A DNA stretch of 64,000 nucleotides from Prochlorococcus marinus (lineage in GTDB: Bacteria > Cyanobacteriota > Cyanobacteriia > PCC-6307 > Cyanobiaceae), in the NCBI RefSeq assembly GCF_001180325.1, contig NZ_CVSZ01000016.1:1-64000 (forward strand). The letters are read 5' to 3'. Under the pieces are notes generated by a model. That model was not told the DNA's origin. It ran no database searches and saw only the letters and a program-made list of their open reading frames with translations. Below are positions 50,262 to 58,892 of the stretch, piece by piece (within the stretch, counting starts at the first letter, position 1; each line of letters starts with the position of its first letter). The translations under genes and the position numbers were made by a program.

Positions 50262-50688
50262 CATTTTTATTGAGTTCATCCTCTTATCAGAGAAAGACAA
50301 TAGATATCAAATTTAAAATTTACCTTCTTAATCATGTTGCTTCAAATTTTTAAAGTTCCTAAATTCAATTTAAAGCTAATTTGTTCCTAGATAAATCTAA
50401 AATCAATTTTTTATTATTAAAATGATAGAGAAGTTTTAAATCTTATCAAGCAGCGAAGGATACTATTTTATTTTATTCAACACTTTTAATTACTTGACAT
50501 GTAATATCTGAGATTTCTTCTTTCGAGAGTAATTGAGTATAAATTATAAAAGCATTTTTGTAACAATAATGTCAAAAAAAGTCAAAATTACAAATTTATA
50601 ATTAAACCACGCAAAAAAATCAAAAAATACTTTACAAACCTTCATATTCTCTGTTACAATAATTCACATACTAAATCAATTTTTTATC
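50262..50688. other. Intergenic stretch between tRNA-Lys and the hli gene
   Basis: This very AT-rich 427-bp spacer holds no convincing gene. On the minus strand, 50473-50571 reads a plausible 32-residue peptide (ending SKEEISDITCQVIKSVE) without a usual start codon, possibly the remnant of a small gene. The last 60 bp contain the hli promoter. Confidence 0.5.
50631..50660 (+). promoter_or_regulatory. Putative sigma-70-type promoter of the hli gene
   Basis: TTTACA (50631-50636) and TACAAT (50655-50660) are spaced 18 bp apart and lie 28 bp before the ATG of the small high-light-inducible gene. The boxes are close to the -35 and -10 consensus. No operator is recognised. Confidence 0.45.
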
Positions 50689-50796
50689 ATGACACCTGAA
50701 GCAGAACGTTTTAATGGATGGGCAGCAATGTTAGGTTTCGTCGCAGCAGTAGGAGCATATGTAACTACTGGACAAATCATCCCAGGTTGGTTTTAA
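50689..50796 (+). CDS. hli: Small high-light-inducible protein
   Basis: A 35-aa single-helix chlorophyll a/b-binding-like protein: MTPEAERFNGWAAMLGFVAA then VGAYVTTGQIIPGWF. The ERFNGWAAMLGF segment is the Hlip/CAB helix with the conserved Glu and Asn-Gly ligands, and TTGQIIPG is a common end in Prochlorococcus Hlips. Such proteins protect photosystem assembly intermediates and are induced by light and other stress. It is isolated, with its own promoter-like sequence. Many hli paralogs exist in this lineage, so no number is given. Confidence 0.88.
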   Translation: MTPEAERFNGWAAMLGFVAAVGAYVTTGQIIPGWF

Positions 50797-51121
50797 ATTC
50801 TATTCAAAAAGTTTTTAAAAGTTCAACTATTATTACTTGCTATTAGTTTAAATCTAATAGATATTTAAAATATAAATTTCCCTCAAAATACATTGAATTT
50901 TAGTCTTCGACTTATCTTTCAATTTTTTGGGGATATTTTTTGGGAAATTTTAAATATTTAATTTAGTACTAATAATTATTGGCAAAAGTCTAATGAATTA
51001 GCTGAATAATTTTTAGACGAATTTTATAGCTATAAAAATAAATTACGTTATTTGGCTAGATCGCTTCAATCTTGCTTTATTTAAATAGAGTTAATCAAAA
51101 TTTTTTTCTAAATTTAATAAT
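50797..51121. other. AT-rich intergenic stretch after hli
   Basis: I see no gene in these 325 bp on either strand. A 7-bp inverted repeat (CTATTAG at 50840-50846, CTAATAG at 50854-50860) lies 43 bp after the hli stop. It might end the hli transcript but has no run of T after it. Confidence 0.4.
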
Positions 51122-51250
51122 TTATATTTTCTTTTTATCTATATTATCCAAGCATGTAGAACATAATAGGTGACCTTTTTTTCTCCAAAATGTTTTTGTT
51201 GATCTTTCTATATCTTTTCTACATATTAAACATTTAAAAATTGGAGACAT
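51122..51250 (-). CDS. Small zinc-ribbon-like protein
   Basis: This 42-codon ORF reads MSPIFKCLICRKDIERSTKT, then FWRKKGHLLCSTCLDNIDKKKI. The two CxxC pairs (C7/C10 and C30/C33), 20 residues apart, form a clear treble-clef or zinc-ribbon pattern. The rest is basic, so RNA or DNA binding is possible. The gene is below usual ORF cut-offs, stands alone and is not overlapped by any other gene. Function unknown. Confidence 0.65.
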   Translation of the reverse strand: MSPIFKCLICRKDIERSTKTFWRKKGHLLCSTCLDNIDKKKI

Positions 51251-51495
51251 TCAACCCATCGTTCAGAGGAAAAGTTTTTATTCCGATTAATAAAATGGAA
51301 GCTTACTCAAACACATAATAATAATAATTAATTTATAAAACATTTTTATTAAGGATCTTTATATTTTAAATAGTAAAAACATTGGAGGATTTTTAATACA
51401 ATGATGAACAAGGTGAGAAATACAAAAGAGAGATTTTAGATCAAGATAAAATATGCGATTGAAAGTCGGTCTTATACTAAAAGCAATTAATCTAT

Positions 51496-51906
51496 ATGAT
51501 GAATAAATTTAGATTCAACTGGAAAAAAGCTATTTTAGTTTCATTTATATTAATAGGTTATTCATCTGCCATAAATGCAAAACTTCCGACCACAATCATC
51601 AAAAATTGTTATGACGGCGATACTTGTACAACTATTGAGGGTGAAAGGATAAGACTAGCTTGTATAGATACTCCAGAAATAAAAGGTAAAAAAGCTGATC
51701 CTATCCCAGCTAAAGAAGCAAGAGATTTTCTAAATAATTTACTAGTTAATAAAAAAGTTTCTATTAAGAGAATTACAAAGGATAGATATGGAAGAACAGT
51801 TGCTGAATTATTTAAAAACGGATTAAATATTCAAAAAATGATAATTGAAAAAGGTCATGGAAAAATTTATCAAAAATATTCACATCAATGCAAGTGGGCA
51901 AAATGA
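51496..51906 (+). CDS. Secreted thermonuclease-family (SNase) protein
   Basis: The 136-aa protein has an N-terminal signal peptide (about 1-28, SSAINAK) followed by a staphylococcal-nuclease OB-fold. The active-site pattern is kept: DGDTC, RIRLACIDTPEIKG (Arg and Glu) and RITKDRYGRTVAEL (second Arg). It probably degrades extracellular or periplasmic DNA/RNA for nutrients. The start is at one of two tandem ATGs (51496 or 51499). A short 12-codon ORF with an identical MMNK start and a good GGAGGA site lies 95 bp upstream. Confidence 0.88.
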   Translation: MMNKFRFNWKKAILVSFILIGYSSAINAKLPTTIIKNCYDGDTCTTIEGERIRLACIDTPEIKGKKADPIPAKEARDFLNNLLVNKKVSIKRITKDRYGRTVAELFKNGLNIQKMIIEKGHGKIYQKYSHQCKWAK

Positions 51907-51959
51907 TAAGTTATAGAAAATTTTTATTGTCACACTCTAATTTAAGATTTTAAAGATTA

Positions 51960-52784
51960 TTAGTCTTTTTTATCATCATCAGGTTTTGTTAATTTTACTC
52001 CTTTAAATAAAAGTTTCCCATCGTCTACCCAACTAAAACCAGGAAGATCTAAATCTTTTATTTGCCCATGAAAGACCAATTTATTCTTTTTATCACAATC
52101 ATCCCTGTAATAACCATCGATGGCAGTTGTAATTTTGTCTCCAGCCCTTTCTGTTCCAAGCGGGATGATATAGTCCTGTACCCAAAAATCATCTGAATCT
52201 TTAAATCTTAATCTCACGGTATTATCCTGATTAGCGACCAAATTCTCTAATTCTTTTTCTTTTTGAGAGGAAAATCTACAGTCAGGAGATTTTCCCTCAT
52301 TAATAGTTTTAACTGGGGCTTTAATAGCAAGTCTATAAAGCATTGCATCTTCAAGGCGCCTATACTTGATGCGTGTATTTATTTCAAAGTCTTTCCATTT
52401 ATCATCAACACTAAATATCTCTCCTGACCTGACATCGTTTTTATTAACACTAACCACCATAGGTCTTGTTGGAGCCTTTGCTTGTTCTCTAGCTAGTGCT
52501 TCTTGTTTAGCTAGCGCTCTTTCCTCATTTATTTTTTCCTGTCTTACTTTGTTTTCGGAGTTTTTATCATACTTCACAAACCTCTGTTCACCCCCTGCGC
52601 CTTCAATATATCCATACATATCTCCTGTTTCTTTATCAGTAAAAACAGAAAACAACTCGCTTTCTTGCATTCGTTCATTTTTTAAAGGCTTAAGGTTTTT
52701 AGCAGTCCGGGGAGCAGATATTACAAATGCAAAAGATCCTAAACCAATTGATCCAGCAACAGCATATTTTAATAAATTGTTCAT
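51960..52784 (-). CDS. Membrane-anchored or secreted hypothetical protein
   Basis: The 274-aa product has an N-terminal hydrophobic segment (about 6-24, signal or anchor). Next comes a charged helix rich in E/K/A (about 75-108, ending ALAREQAKAPTRP), and a likely beta-rich C-terminal domain with VRLRFKDSDDFWVQDYIIPL and DGYYRDDCDKKNKL. I recognise no family. The neighbour at 52891 runs divergently and is also secreted and rich in charged helix. Confidence 0.6.
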   Translation of the reverse strand: MNNLLKYAVAGSIGLGSFAFVISAPRTAKNLKPLKNERMQESELFSVFTDKETGDMYGYIEGAGGEQRFVKYDKNSENKVRQEKINEERALAKQEALAREQAKAPTRPMVVSVNKNDVRSGEIFSVDDKWKDFEINTRIKYRRLEDAMLYRLAIKAPVKTINEGKSPDCRFSSQKEKELENLVANQDNTVRLRFKDSDDFWVQDYIIPLGTERAGDKITTAIDGYYRDDCDKKNKLVFHGQIKDLDLPGFSWVDDGKLLFKGVKLTKPDDDKKD

Positions 52785-52890
52785 ATGTGAAATTTAGAGT
52801 ATTCTTTTAATCTAGAATTATCCTCTGTGGGCTTATCATATAAGTTTTATATTAAAATTTATTTACAAAGTTAAATTCAATTTTTAACAA

Positions 52891-53898
52891 ATGAAACTAA
52901 TAAGAAAAAGAAATAATAAAAAGTATCTTTTTTTATTGCTAACACTAATTTCTTTAACAAATCCAATTTTCGCAGGTTATGGAGGGGAAGGCACTAAAAA
53001 CAAAACTGAAAAGATGTCAAAATTCAAAACCCAAGAATTAATTAACTATGTAAACCTTACAATTTATTATCTATATTCAGCAGAAAATAAAAATGAAAGG
53101 CATGTAATATTATTCAAAAGTTGTCAGAAATTACTCAATAGTAATAAAAAGTCAGTCAAGGGTAAAGATAAAAAGAACTTAACATCATGTAAAAATCTTA
53201 TGAACAGGGGAACTTACAAAAATGTAAGTTCTGATTTTAATTCAAATTCCACGGAAAATAGTACAAAAACAAAAGAAGAAGCTAGAAGGGAAGAAGAAGC
53301 TAGAAGGGAAAAAGAAGCTAGAAGGGAAGAAGAAGCTAGAAGGAGAGAAGAAGCTAGAAGGGTAGAAGAAGCTAGAAGGAGAGAAGAAGCTAGAAGGGAA
53401 GAAGAAGCTAGAAGGGAAGAAGAAGCTAGAAGGGAAGAAGAAGCTAGAAGGGAAGAAGAAGCTAGAAGGGAAGAAAAAGCTAGAAGGAGAGAAGAAGCTA
53501 GAAGGAGAGAAGAAGCTAGAAGGAGAGAAGAAGCTAGGATGGAAGCAGATGCTAAAGCCAGGAGGGAAATAGATGCTAGGAGGAGAGAAGAGGCTAAAGC
53601 TAAAAGGGAAGCGGATGCTAAAGCTAGGATGGAAGCAGATGCTAGGAGGAGAGAAGAGGCTAAAGCTAAAAGGGAAGCAGATGCTAAAGCTAGAATGGAA
53701 GCAGATGCTAGAAGGAGAGAAGAGGCTAAAGCTAAAAGGGAAGCAGATGCTAGGAGGAGAGAGGAGGCTAAAGCTAAAAGGGAAGCAGATGCTAGGAGGA
53801 GAGAGGAGGCAATTAAATCAAGATCAAATATTGATTATAAATCCAGGTCAACAATTGAATTTTCAGACGATGGAGATTCAGATTTAATAGATTACTAA
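52891..53898 (+). CDS. Secreted protein with long Arg/Glu/Ala repeat helix
   Basis: The 335-aa product has a signal peptide (about 1-30, ending NPIFAG) and a globular part with three cysteines (about 40-118). From about residue 125 to 307 it is an uninterrupted charged repeat. First come some 15 six-residue units of the form EARREE (18-bp DNA repeat), then longer units of the type ADARRREEAKAKRE. E and R spaced i/i+4 predict a single stable alpha helix or a coiled coil. The tail (SRSNIDYKSRSTIEFSDDG) is non-repetitive. The family is unknown; TolA- or stalk-like spacer roles are conceivable. Confidence 0.75.
   Translation: MKLIRKRNNKKYLFLLLTLISLTNPIFAGYGGEGTKNKTEKMSKFKTQELINYVNLTIYYLYSAENKNERHVILFKSCQKLLNSNKKSVKGKDKKNLTSCKNLMNRGTYKNVSSDFNSNSTENSTKTKEEARREEEARREKEARREEEARRREEARRVEEARRREEARREEEARREEEARREEEARREEEARREEKARRREEARRREEARRREEARMEADAKARREIDARRREEAKAKREADAKARMEADARRREEAKAKREADAKARMEADARRREEAKAKREADARRREEAKAKREADARRREEAIKSRSNIDYKSRSTIEFSDDGDSDLIDY
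53272..53814 (+). repeat. Tandem 18-bp repeats and derived longer units
   Basis: Within the secreted charged-helix gene the DNA consists of near-identical 18-bp units (GCTAGAAGGGAAGAAGAA and variants) up to about 53535. After that come repeated longer blocks built from GCTAAAGCTAAAAGGGAAGC and GCTAGGAGGAGAGAGGAG-like pieces. All units keep the frame. Such arrays can expand or contract by slippage. Confidence 0.9.
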
Positions 53899-53928
53899 AA
53901 AAAAAGATCTGTCATATCGACAGATCTT
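53897..53928 (-). terminator. Rho-independent terminator of porin gene 1
   Basis: A perfect 10-bp stem (AAGATCTGTC at 53904-53913, GACAGATCTT at 53919-53928) with loop ATATC. On the minus strand it is followed by a run of nine T (complement of A 53897-53905). It lies 26 bp after the porin stop and also faces the end of the plus-strand repeat gene. Confidence 0.85.
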
Positions 53929-53953
53929 ATAATTCTAAAGCTTAAGATTTTGG

Positions 53954-55135
53954 TTAGAAACTAAATGATGTCTTAACCATTAATCCAGTTTCATCAGTAG
54001 TACCTGCAGGGAACTCTTTTATAAATATTAATGGTGTAACTGTCATACCATCATTAACATTATATGAGTAGAAAGCTTCGTACATCAAAAGTTCATCATC
54101 AAGTGTTGCGTTATCAACTGTATGCTGCTTTGTTCCAACAGCGACTCCAGCTGTTCCAGGTCCTACTTCATCCCATTGTAAACCCACGAACCATGAAGAA
54201 GTATCAGTATCTGCGGGTGTAAGTGCAGGAATTTCAGCATCACCAAATTCAAAGCCGACACTTATTGATGGTAAACCCTCAGAAGAAGGTGTGTAGTAAC
54301 CATTTAATCCCCAGACAGTCGCATCAGTTACTGTTTGAGTAAAAGTAGGATTTTCTTTGTCAGCATATGTAAGAGAAACACCATAACTATCGGCTATATA
54401 TGAAACTTGGGTTGCGATAGCATCATCACCATCTTCAGTCATAAGTCCAGTATTGCTACCTGTATAACCAAAGGCAAAAGCAAGGCCATTTCCAACATCG
54501 TAACTAGCACCAAAAGCAGTACCAGCACCAGCATTTATAGCTGAATAATTATTACCACAATCATCTAAAGTATTTGATGGCCCACTATATACACAAGCGG
54601 TATTAAATAATAAGCTTCCATCTGTACTATCACCTACAAAAGCAGTAGTTTTAGCACCTATTGGGAAAGTGTAAGAAACTCCATCAACAGTAAGACTTGT
54701 TGAAGCACTGTTTCCATCAAATTCAGCAATACCAGCTGAACCAGCGTTACCTGAATCAATAGAGATATCTAGAGAATCTTCGCCAGTGAAAGTTGTGTTT
54801 AAGTCAATCTGAAAACTGTAACCTGCCATAACAGTATCGTCAGTTTTTACAGTGCCACCGTCAACAGCACCTAGGTACATGTCAGTAGAGAATGATGCTG
54901 TTGTTGTTTCTGAGAAACCTCCACCATTGCTAGGACCATCAACTAAACCTTCTCCACCAGCAAGTAAAGGGGTATCATTTGGTTCATCGTTTACAAAAGC
55001 ATTAGCAAGGTCAATATGCTCTAGATTAGAGTAATTTGAGATATCTTTTAAGTTTGCCTCGCCAGCAAAAGTTGATAATGGAGCTAGTAGCCCAATCGTT
55101 GCTGGAGCCACTAACAAGCTTTTAAAAAGCTTCAT
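53954..55135 (-). CDS. Outer-membrane porin, paralog 1
   Basis: A 393-aa beta-barrel porin of the marine picocyanobacterial type. It has a signal peptide (MKLFKSLLVAPATIGLLAPL ... STFAG), a Gly/Ser/Thr-rich barrel (GFSETTTASFSTDMYLGAVDG ... starts the family core) and a terminal Phe (VKTSFSF), the outer-membrane insertion signal. Two cysteines bracket the loop VYSGPSNTLDD. Compared with the classic SomA type the SLH peptidoglycan-binding domain is missing. It shares leader and signal sequence with the porin gene at 57230. It ends at a strong terminator. Confidence 0.88.
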   Translation of the reverse strand: MKLFKSLLVAPATIGLLAPLSTFAGEANLKDISNYSNLEHIDLANAFVNDEPNDTPLLAGGEGLVDGPSNGGGFSETTTASFSTDMYLGAVDGGTVKTDDTVMAGYSFQIDLNTTFTGEDSLDISIDSGNAGSAGIAEFDGNSASTSLTVDGVSYTFPIGAKTTAFVGDSTDGSLLFNTACVYSGPSNTLDDCGNNYSAINAGAGTAFGASYDVGNGLAFAFGYTGSNTGLMTEDGDDAIATQVSYIADSYGVSLTYADKENPTFTQTVTDATVWGLNGYYTPSSEGLPSISVGFEFGDAEIPALTPADTDTSSWFVGLQWDEVGPGTAGVAVGTKQHTVDNATLDDELLMYEAFYSYNVNDGMTVTPLIFIKEFPAGTTDETGLMVKTSFSF

Positions 55136-55242
55136 AAAATTTCCTCACACAATTTAAGGTATCTTAAAGGTAATATAATCGTTTAAAATTAACAACCTTC
55201 AGTAGACAAAATTCAAGCCGGCTATTACATAAAACAGACTCG

Positions 55243-57087
55243 TTACTGTGAAATCTTTTCTTTAAGAATTTTATTTTTTTTGATAATTTCAATTGCAGGT
55301 TCCAAAAGTTCCTTATATTCTTTCCAAATCCCTATAGAAGAGGAATAAAATTTCTTTCTTATTTGAGCGCTGCTTGCGGTGTATACATTTCTTTTGTTTT
55401 GATGTGGCGAAAGATATTTTTCGTCCCAATCCCAATCAAGCCAATTTATTATTCTTGGTATAACATTATTAGGATTTTCAATTAAATCCTCATAGTTATA
55501 ATCATAAATATTTTTACCATATTTAATTTTATATTTCTCCATAGTTTCAAAATAGTGCACATATAAACTAGAAATATCAGTCAAAGAGAAAGAGAAAGGC
55601 TGTTTTAAGAAGTTTGCTCTGTATATGGATAAAATATTATCAAGAGGGTTTCTTATGCAATTTATTATTTTTGCTTTAGGGAAAAAATTAGAAATAACAG
55701 CACAGTACATATAATTAAATAAACTTTTGTCGGTGTAAATGATAGATGATTGAAATTGATTTATAACTTTTTTTTTGTATAAGTCATAAACATCCTCAAA
55801 ATCTTTAGCTTCCTTTATGGACTCCTCTAAAAAGTTAACCTCACCCATATCAGTTACTTCAGGATTTAAACTCAATATGTTTTCGAGTAAAGTACTCCCA
55901 GATCTTGGCATGCCAACAACAAAGACATAATCAGAAGAATTCTTTAAATTTTTATTTTTTGAATTTTTGATTTTTAGTGATCTATAAAATTCAGTATGTT
56001 TTATCTTCAGACTTAAGTCGGATTTCTTATACTTCATGCTTTCGTCATTGGCAATTTTTAGATAATTTGCACTTTCTTTAAATTTTCCATCTTTATGAAG
56101 CAAATTTGAGATTGCAAAAGCTGCGTAGATTTTAGAGTTTGCATTGAGTTTCTCTAGTTTTGTATCTAATAAAAAATTTAATTCATTTTTATGATTCTTA
56201 AAATCATAAATCCCTGATAATTCATAAAAACTATTAAAGTCAAATTTGTTTCTCGAAATGATAAATAAGTTAGTCTCAATAGCAAGTTTAAGCTGTCCTG
56301 AATTTCTATAGAAAGTAGCTAAATTCTTATAAAAAGGCATGAAATGAGGAGACAAATCTATTCCCTTTTTTAGTATTTCTATACTTTTATTTAATTGATT
56401 CTTATGGTTATAAAGAATACTCAGATTTAAATACGCCAATTCCAATCCTTGATATTTTTTAATTAATTTTAAAAGGATGATTTCTGCTTCTTCGTACTTC
56501 CTTTTTTTTAAATATGCATCTGCCAGGAGAATATTAATTCTTATTTCTTTGTTATTATCCTTTTTAATTCTATTCTTACTATTTAGATCCTCTAAAATAT
56601 ATATAGCTTCATTAATATTAAATTTATTGATATAAATTTCAGACTTTAATAGTTTATAAATATCATTATTAATTGATAATTTAATAGCTTTATCTATATA
56701 AACCAATGCATTATCAAAGTTTCTCAATGCAAAGTAAAAAAGAGAAAAATTATAAAGTAAATCTCCATGACTAGGATTAATTTTTATTGCATTAAGGAGT
56801 ACTCTTTCTGCATCTTCAAATTTATTCTCATTTTTTAATATTTCGGCTAATAAAATATAGGGATTTATTGATGTCGGAAATTTATTAATTAAGTTTAGAA
56901 ATACTCTTTTTGCTAAATTAAAATTTTTTAAATCTCTACAAAACAAACCATAAGCATAGAGTAAATCAAAAGAATTATTATTTGTTTTCAATAACGTTTG
57001 AAATATCTTATTTGCTTCTAAAGAATTTCCTGCTTTTTGTTTTATTTTGGCTTCTTCAATTTTTTTTAATAAATCAAATTTTTTCAA
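55243..57087 (-). CDS. TPR-repeat sulfotransferase
   Basis: The 614-aa protein has an N-terminal TPR array (about residues 1-350; repeated NP..xxLL..LYxxxxNFDxA patterns). The sulfotransferase domain from about 385 has the 5'-phosphosulfate loop VVGMPRSGSTLLENIL (391-400 core) and the 3'-phosphate motif NCIRNPLDNILSIYRANF. It would transfer sulfate from PAPS to an unknown acceptor (glycan, lipid or protein), with the TPRs choosing the partner. It lies between the two porin genes on the same strand. A low-GC accessory gene. Confidence 0.88.
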   Translation of the reverse strand: MKKFDLLKKIEEAKIKQKAGNSLEANKIFQTLLKTNNNSFDLLYAYGLFCRDLKNFNLAKRVFLNLINKFPTSINPYILLAEILKNENKFEDAERVLLNAIKINPSHGDLLYNFSLFYFALRNFDNALVYIDKAIKLSINNDIYKLLKSEIYINKFNINEAIYILEDLNSKNRIKKDNNKEIRINILLADAYLKKRKYEEAEIILLKLIKKYQGLELAYLNLSILYNHKNQLNKSIEILKKGIDLSPHFMPFYKNLATFYRNSGQLKLAIETNLFIISRNKFDFNSFYELSGIYDFKNHKNELNFLLDTKLEKLNANSKIYAAFAISNLLHKDGKFKESANYLKIANDESMKYKKSDLSLKIKHTEFYRSLKIKNSKNKNLKNSSDYVFVVGMPRSGSTLLENILSLNPEVTDMGEVNFLEESIKEAKDFEDVYDLYKKKVINQFQSSIIYTDKSLFNYMYCAVISNFFPKAKIINCIRNPLDNILSIYRANFLKQPFSFSLTDISSLYVHYFETMEKYKIKYGKNIYDYNYEDLIENPNNVIPRIINWLDWDWDEKYLSPHQNKRNVYTASSAQIRKKFYSSSIGIWKEYKELLEPAIEIIKKNKILKEKISQ

Positions 57088-57160
57088 TATATTAATTTTT
57101 ATTTTTACATATTATAGTTTCTGAAAGTATTAAATAAAAAAATTAATTTAAGAAAATTCC

Positions 57161-57191
57161 TAAAAAAAAAGACCTGCTGTAAAGCAGATCT
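57161..57191 (-). terminator. Rho-independent terminator of porin gene 2
   Basis: Read on the minus strand, AGATCTGC pairs with GCAGGTCT (one U-G pair) across a 6-nt loop, followed by nine T (complement of A 57162-57170). The wobble pair is stable only in minus-strand RNA, which fixes the direction. It lies 38 bp after the porin stop. Confidence 0.8.
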
Positions 57192-57229
57192 TTCTTTGTG
57201 TGTAGTTATAGTTTTTTCTAATTAAATAA

Positions 57230-58321
57230 TTAGAAAGAGAATGAAGTTTTAACAGCTATTCCTGTTAAATCATCAGATCCTGCAGCTGTTTCTTCAATGA
57301 AAATACCAGGAGTGATAGTCATTGAATCATTTACTGGATAAGAGTAAGACGCTTCATAGATAAGATACTCAGGATCTGCGTCAGCAGTAAGTGCAGTAGT
57401 TGCAGCAGCAATATTTACTGAACCAGGGCCAACTTCTGGGAAACTTAGACCAACGAAGTATCCAGATTTGTCAGTTCCGCCTTCTTCTGAAGTTTCGTAA
57501 CCAACACTTACGCTTGCTAAATCAAAAGTGTAGTAACCATTAAGACCCCAGATTGTTTTCTCAGTGGCTGATCCCATATCATCGCTAACGTATGCAACAG
57601 CTACTCCGTAATTGTCTGTTGAATAAGCAGCATTAAGACCGAATGCGTCAGCACCATCACCTAAGATTTCACTTTGTGCGGATGTTATTCCACCAGCTAG
57701 TGAGAATCCGGAATCAAATGCATAACTTAAAGCTGTAGTAACACCTTTACCACCTGCACCCATAGAGTTACCAGTACCACAGTCGTCTGGTGTTGCATCA
57801 GTGAATGCACTATAAGTACAAGCTCCTGTAAATGCAGTACTTAAGTCAGTTGAATCACCAACTACCATTGATGCTCCACCAACAGGGAATGAATAAGTAA
57901 CACCATCAACAACTAAGCTTGTTCCACTGTCGAAACCCATTTTGGTTCCCATTGGAGATAATGTTGCGCTTCCGTTATCAATAGCTATATCAAGTGAATC
58001 CTCACCTGTGAAACTTGTTGATAGACCGATGTTGAATTGGAAGTCGAAACTTGTTGATTCTGCTCCAGTAGTTCCTGGGTCATTTCCGTCAATAGCACCT
58101 AGAACAGTGTCAACGCTGAATGATGCAGTAGTTGTTTCTGAGAAACTACCAGCTTCAAAGTTGTTTAATCTAGCTTCTAAACCGTCTACACGGCTATTTG
58201 TTACTGCAATTTCTTCTGCAGCATTGAAGTCATTAATAGTGACTTCGTTCGCAGTCGCGGCCATAGGAGCCAAAAGCCCTAATGATGCAGGAGCGACTAG
58301 CAAGCTTTTGAAAAGCTTCAT
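57230..58321 (-). CDS. Outer-membrane porin, paralog 2
   Basis: A 363-aa porin. I place the start at 58321 (MKLFKSLLVAPASLGL), which matches the signal peptide of the paralog. It follows a GAGG ribosome-binding site in the leader TGTGAGGAAATTT shared with paralog 1. A 10-codon upstream extension of the frame is ignored. After the signal there is a short coil remnant (VDGLEARLNNFEAGSFSETT) and then the barrel with two cysteines in CTYSAFTDATPDDC and terminal TSFSF. The SLH domain is absent. Probably an abundant general porin. Confidence 0.9.
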   Translation of the reverse strand: MKLFKSLLVAPASLGLLAPMAATANEVTINDFNAAEEIAVTNSRVDGLEARLNNFEAGSFSETTTASFSVDTVLGAIDGNDPGTTGAESTSFDFQFNIGLSTSFTGEDSLDIAIDNGSATLSPMGTKMGFDSGTSLVVDGVTYSFPVGGASMVVGDSTDLSTAFTGACTYSAFTDATPDDCGTGNSMGAGGKGVTTALSYAFDSGFSLAGGITSAQSEILGDGADAFGLNAAYSTDNYGVAVAYVSDDMGSATEKTIWGLNGYYTFDLASVSVGYETSEEGGTDKSGYFVGLSFPEVGPGSVNIAAATTALTADADPEYLIYEASYSYPVNDSMTITPGIFIEETAAGSDDLTGIAVKTSFSF

Positions 58322-58364
58322 AAATTTCCTCACACGAAATTTAAAGTACACCTCAAGATAGTGT

Positions 58365-58391
58365 ATTATGACCTACAAAATCAAGTATCAA
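58365..58391 (-). promoter_or_regulatory. Possible promoter of porin gene 2
   Basis: On the minus strand TTGATA (58386-58391) and CATAAT (58365-58370) resemble -35 and -10 boxes, but the 15-bp spacing is short; TAATAC three bases further on would give 17-18 bp. The site lies about 45 bp before the porin start. Confidence 0.3.
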
Positions 58392-58500
58392 CGACTACAT
58401 TTTTGAATAATTTGTGCCACTTTCTAAAGTTATACAATCAAATCCCCTAAATAAGTTATTGTAATTAGTTGTATTTTTAAAGAATTCTTAGATACTTAAA

Positions 58501-58665
58501 CTATATCTTTTTGGATATTTTGAAAGAAACTTTCTCTGTTTTATATTTTTTCTTTTTTCTGTTATCAACTACATCAACGTACCATCCAGAAGCCAACCTG
58601 GTGTCAATTTCCTCGTAACATTCTTTTTTATTTAATTTATTTAATGATTTCTTTTTATAATCCAT
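58501..58665 (-). CDS. Small basic hypothetical protein
   Basis: A 54-codon ORF below usual cut-offs: MDYKKKSLNKLNKKECYEEI, DTRLASGWYVDVVDNRKKKK, then a basic tail. It is strongly basic with a central conserved-looking core (CYEEIDTRLASGWYVDVV). No family is recognised. It has its own position upstream of the porin gene on the same strand and overlaps nothing else. Confidence 0.5.
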   Translation of the reverse strand: MDYKKKSLNKLNKKECYEEIDTRLASGWYVDVVDNRKKKKYKTEKVSFKISKKI

Positions 58666-58892
58666 CAGTTATAAAGTTTAAATTTATTTTTTAAAAAATA
58701 TAGCATTTAAATGGAATTTGAGCAGTGGATTAATTTGGTAAAAAGTTTTTATTAGGATTTTATAAATAATTTTCTTTTGAAGTTTTACTTTCTTGAAATC
58801 TTTAGAAAAAAGAAAAAAAGACTCTTATTTTCCTCAACAAAAAAAATAATTGGTTATATTTTTTGAAATATACCTGAGGAGCACAAGGTCAA

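Noticed and set aside
50473..50571. Minus-strand peptide of 32 residues ending SKEEISDITCQVIKSVE
   Set aside because: It reads like protein but has no ATG, GTG or TTG start after the preceding stop. At best it is a gene remnant.
51401..51439. 12-codon ORF MMNKVRNTKERF with a good GGAGGA site upstream of the secreted nuclease gene
   Set aside because: The MMNK match to the nuclease start is only a few residues, and the ORF is too short to claim as a gene or leader peptide.
52366..52797. Plus-strand ORF of 143 codons opposite the secreted hypothetical gene
   Set aside because: It is a shadow of the minus-strand gene, which has a signal peptide and normal codon pattern.
53272..53814. Possible CRISPR array from regular repeats
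   Set aside because: The repeats are contiguous 18-bp coding units without spacers. No CRISPR-type repeat-spacer structure or cas gene is present in the window.
53573..53887. Overlapping plus-strand frame within the repeat gene (about 104 codons)
   Set aside because: A repeat array keeps other frames open by periodicity. The frame with the signal peptide is the real one.
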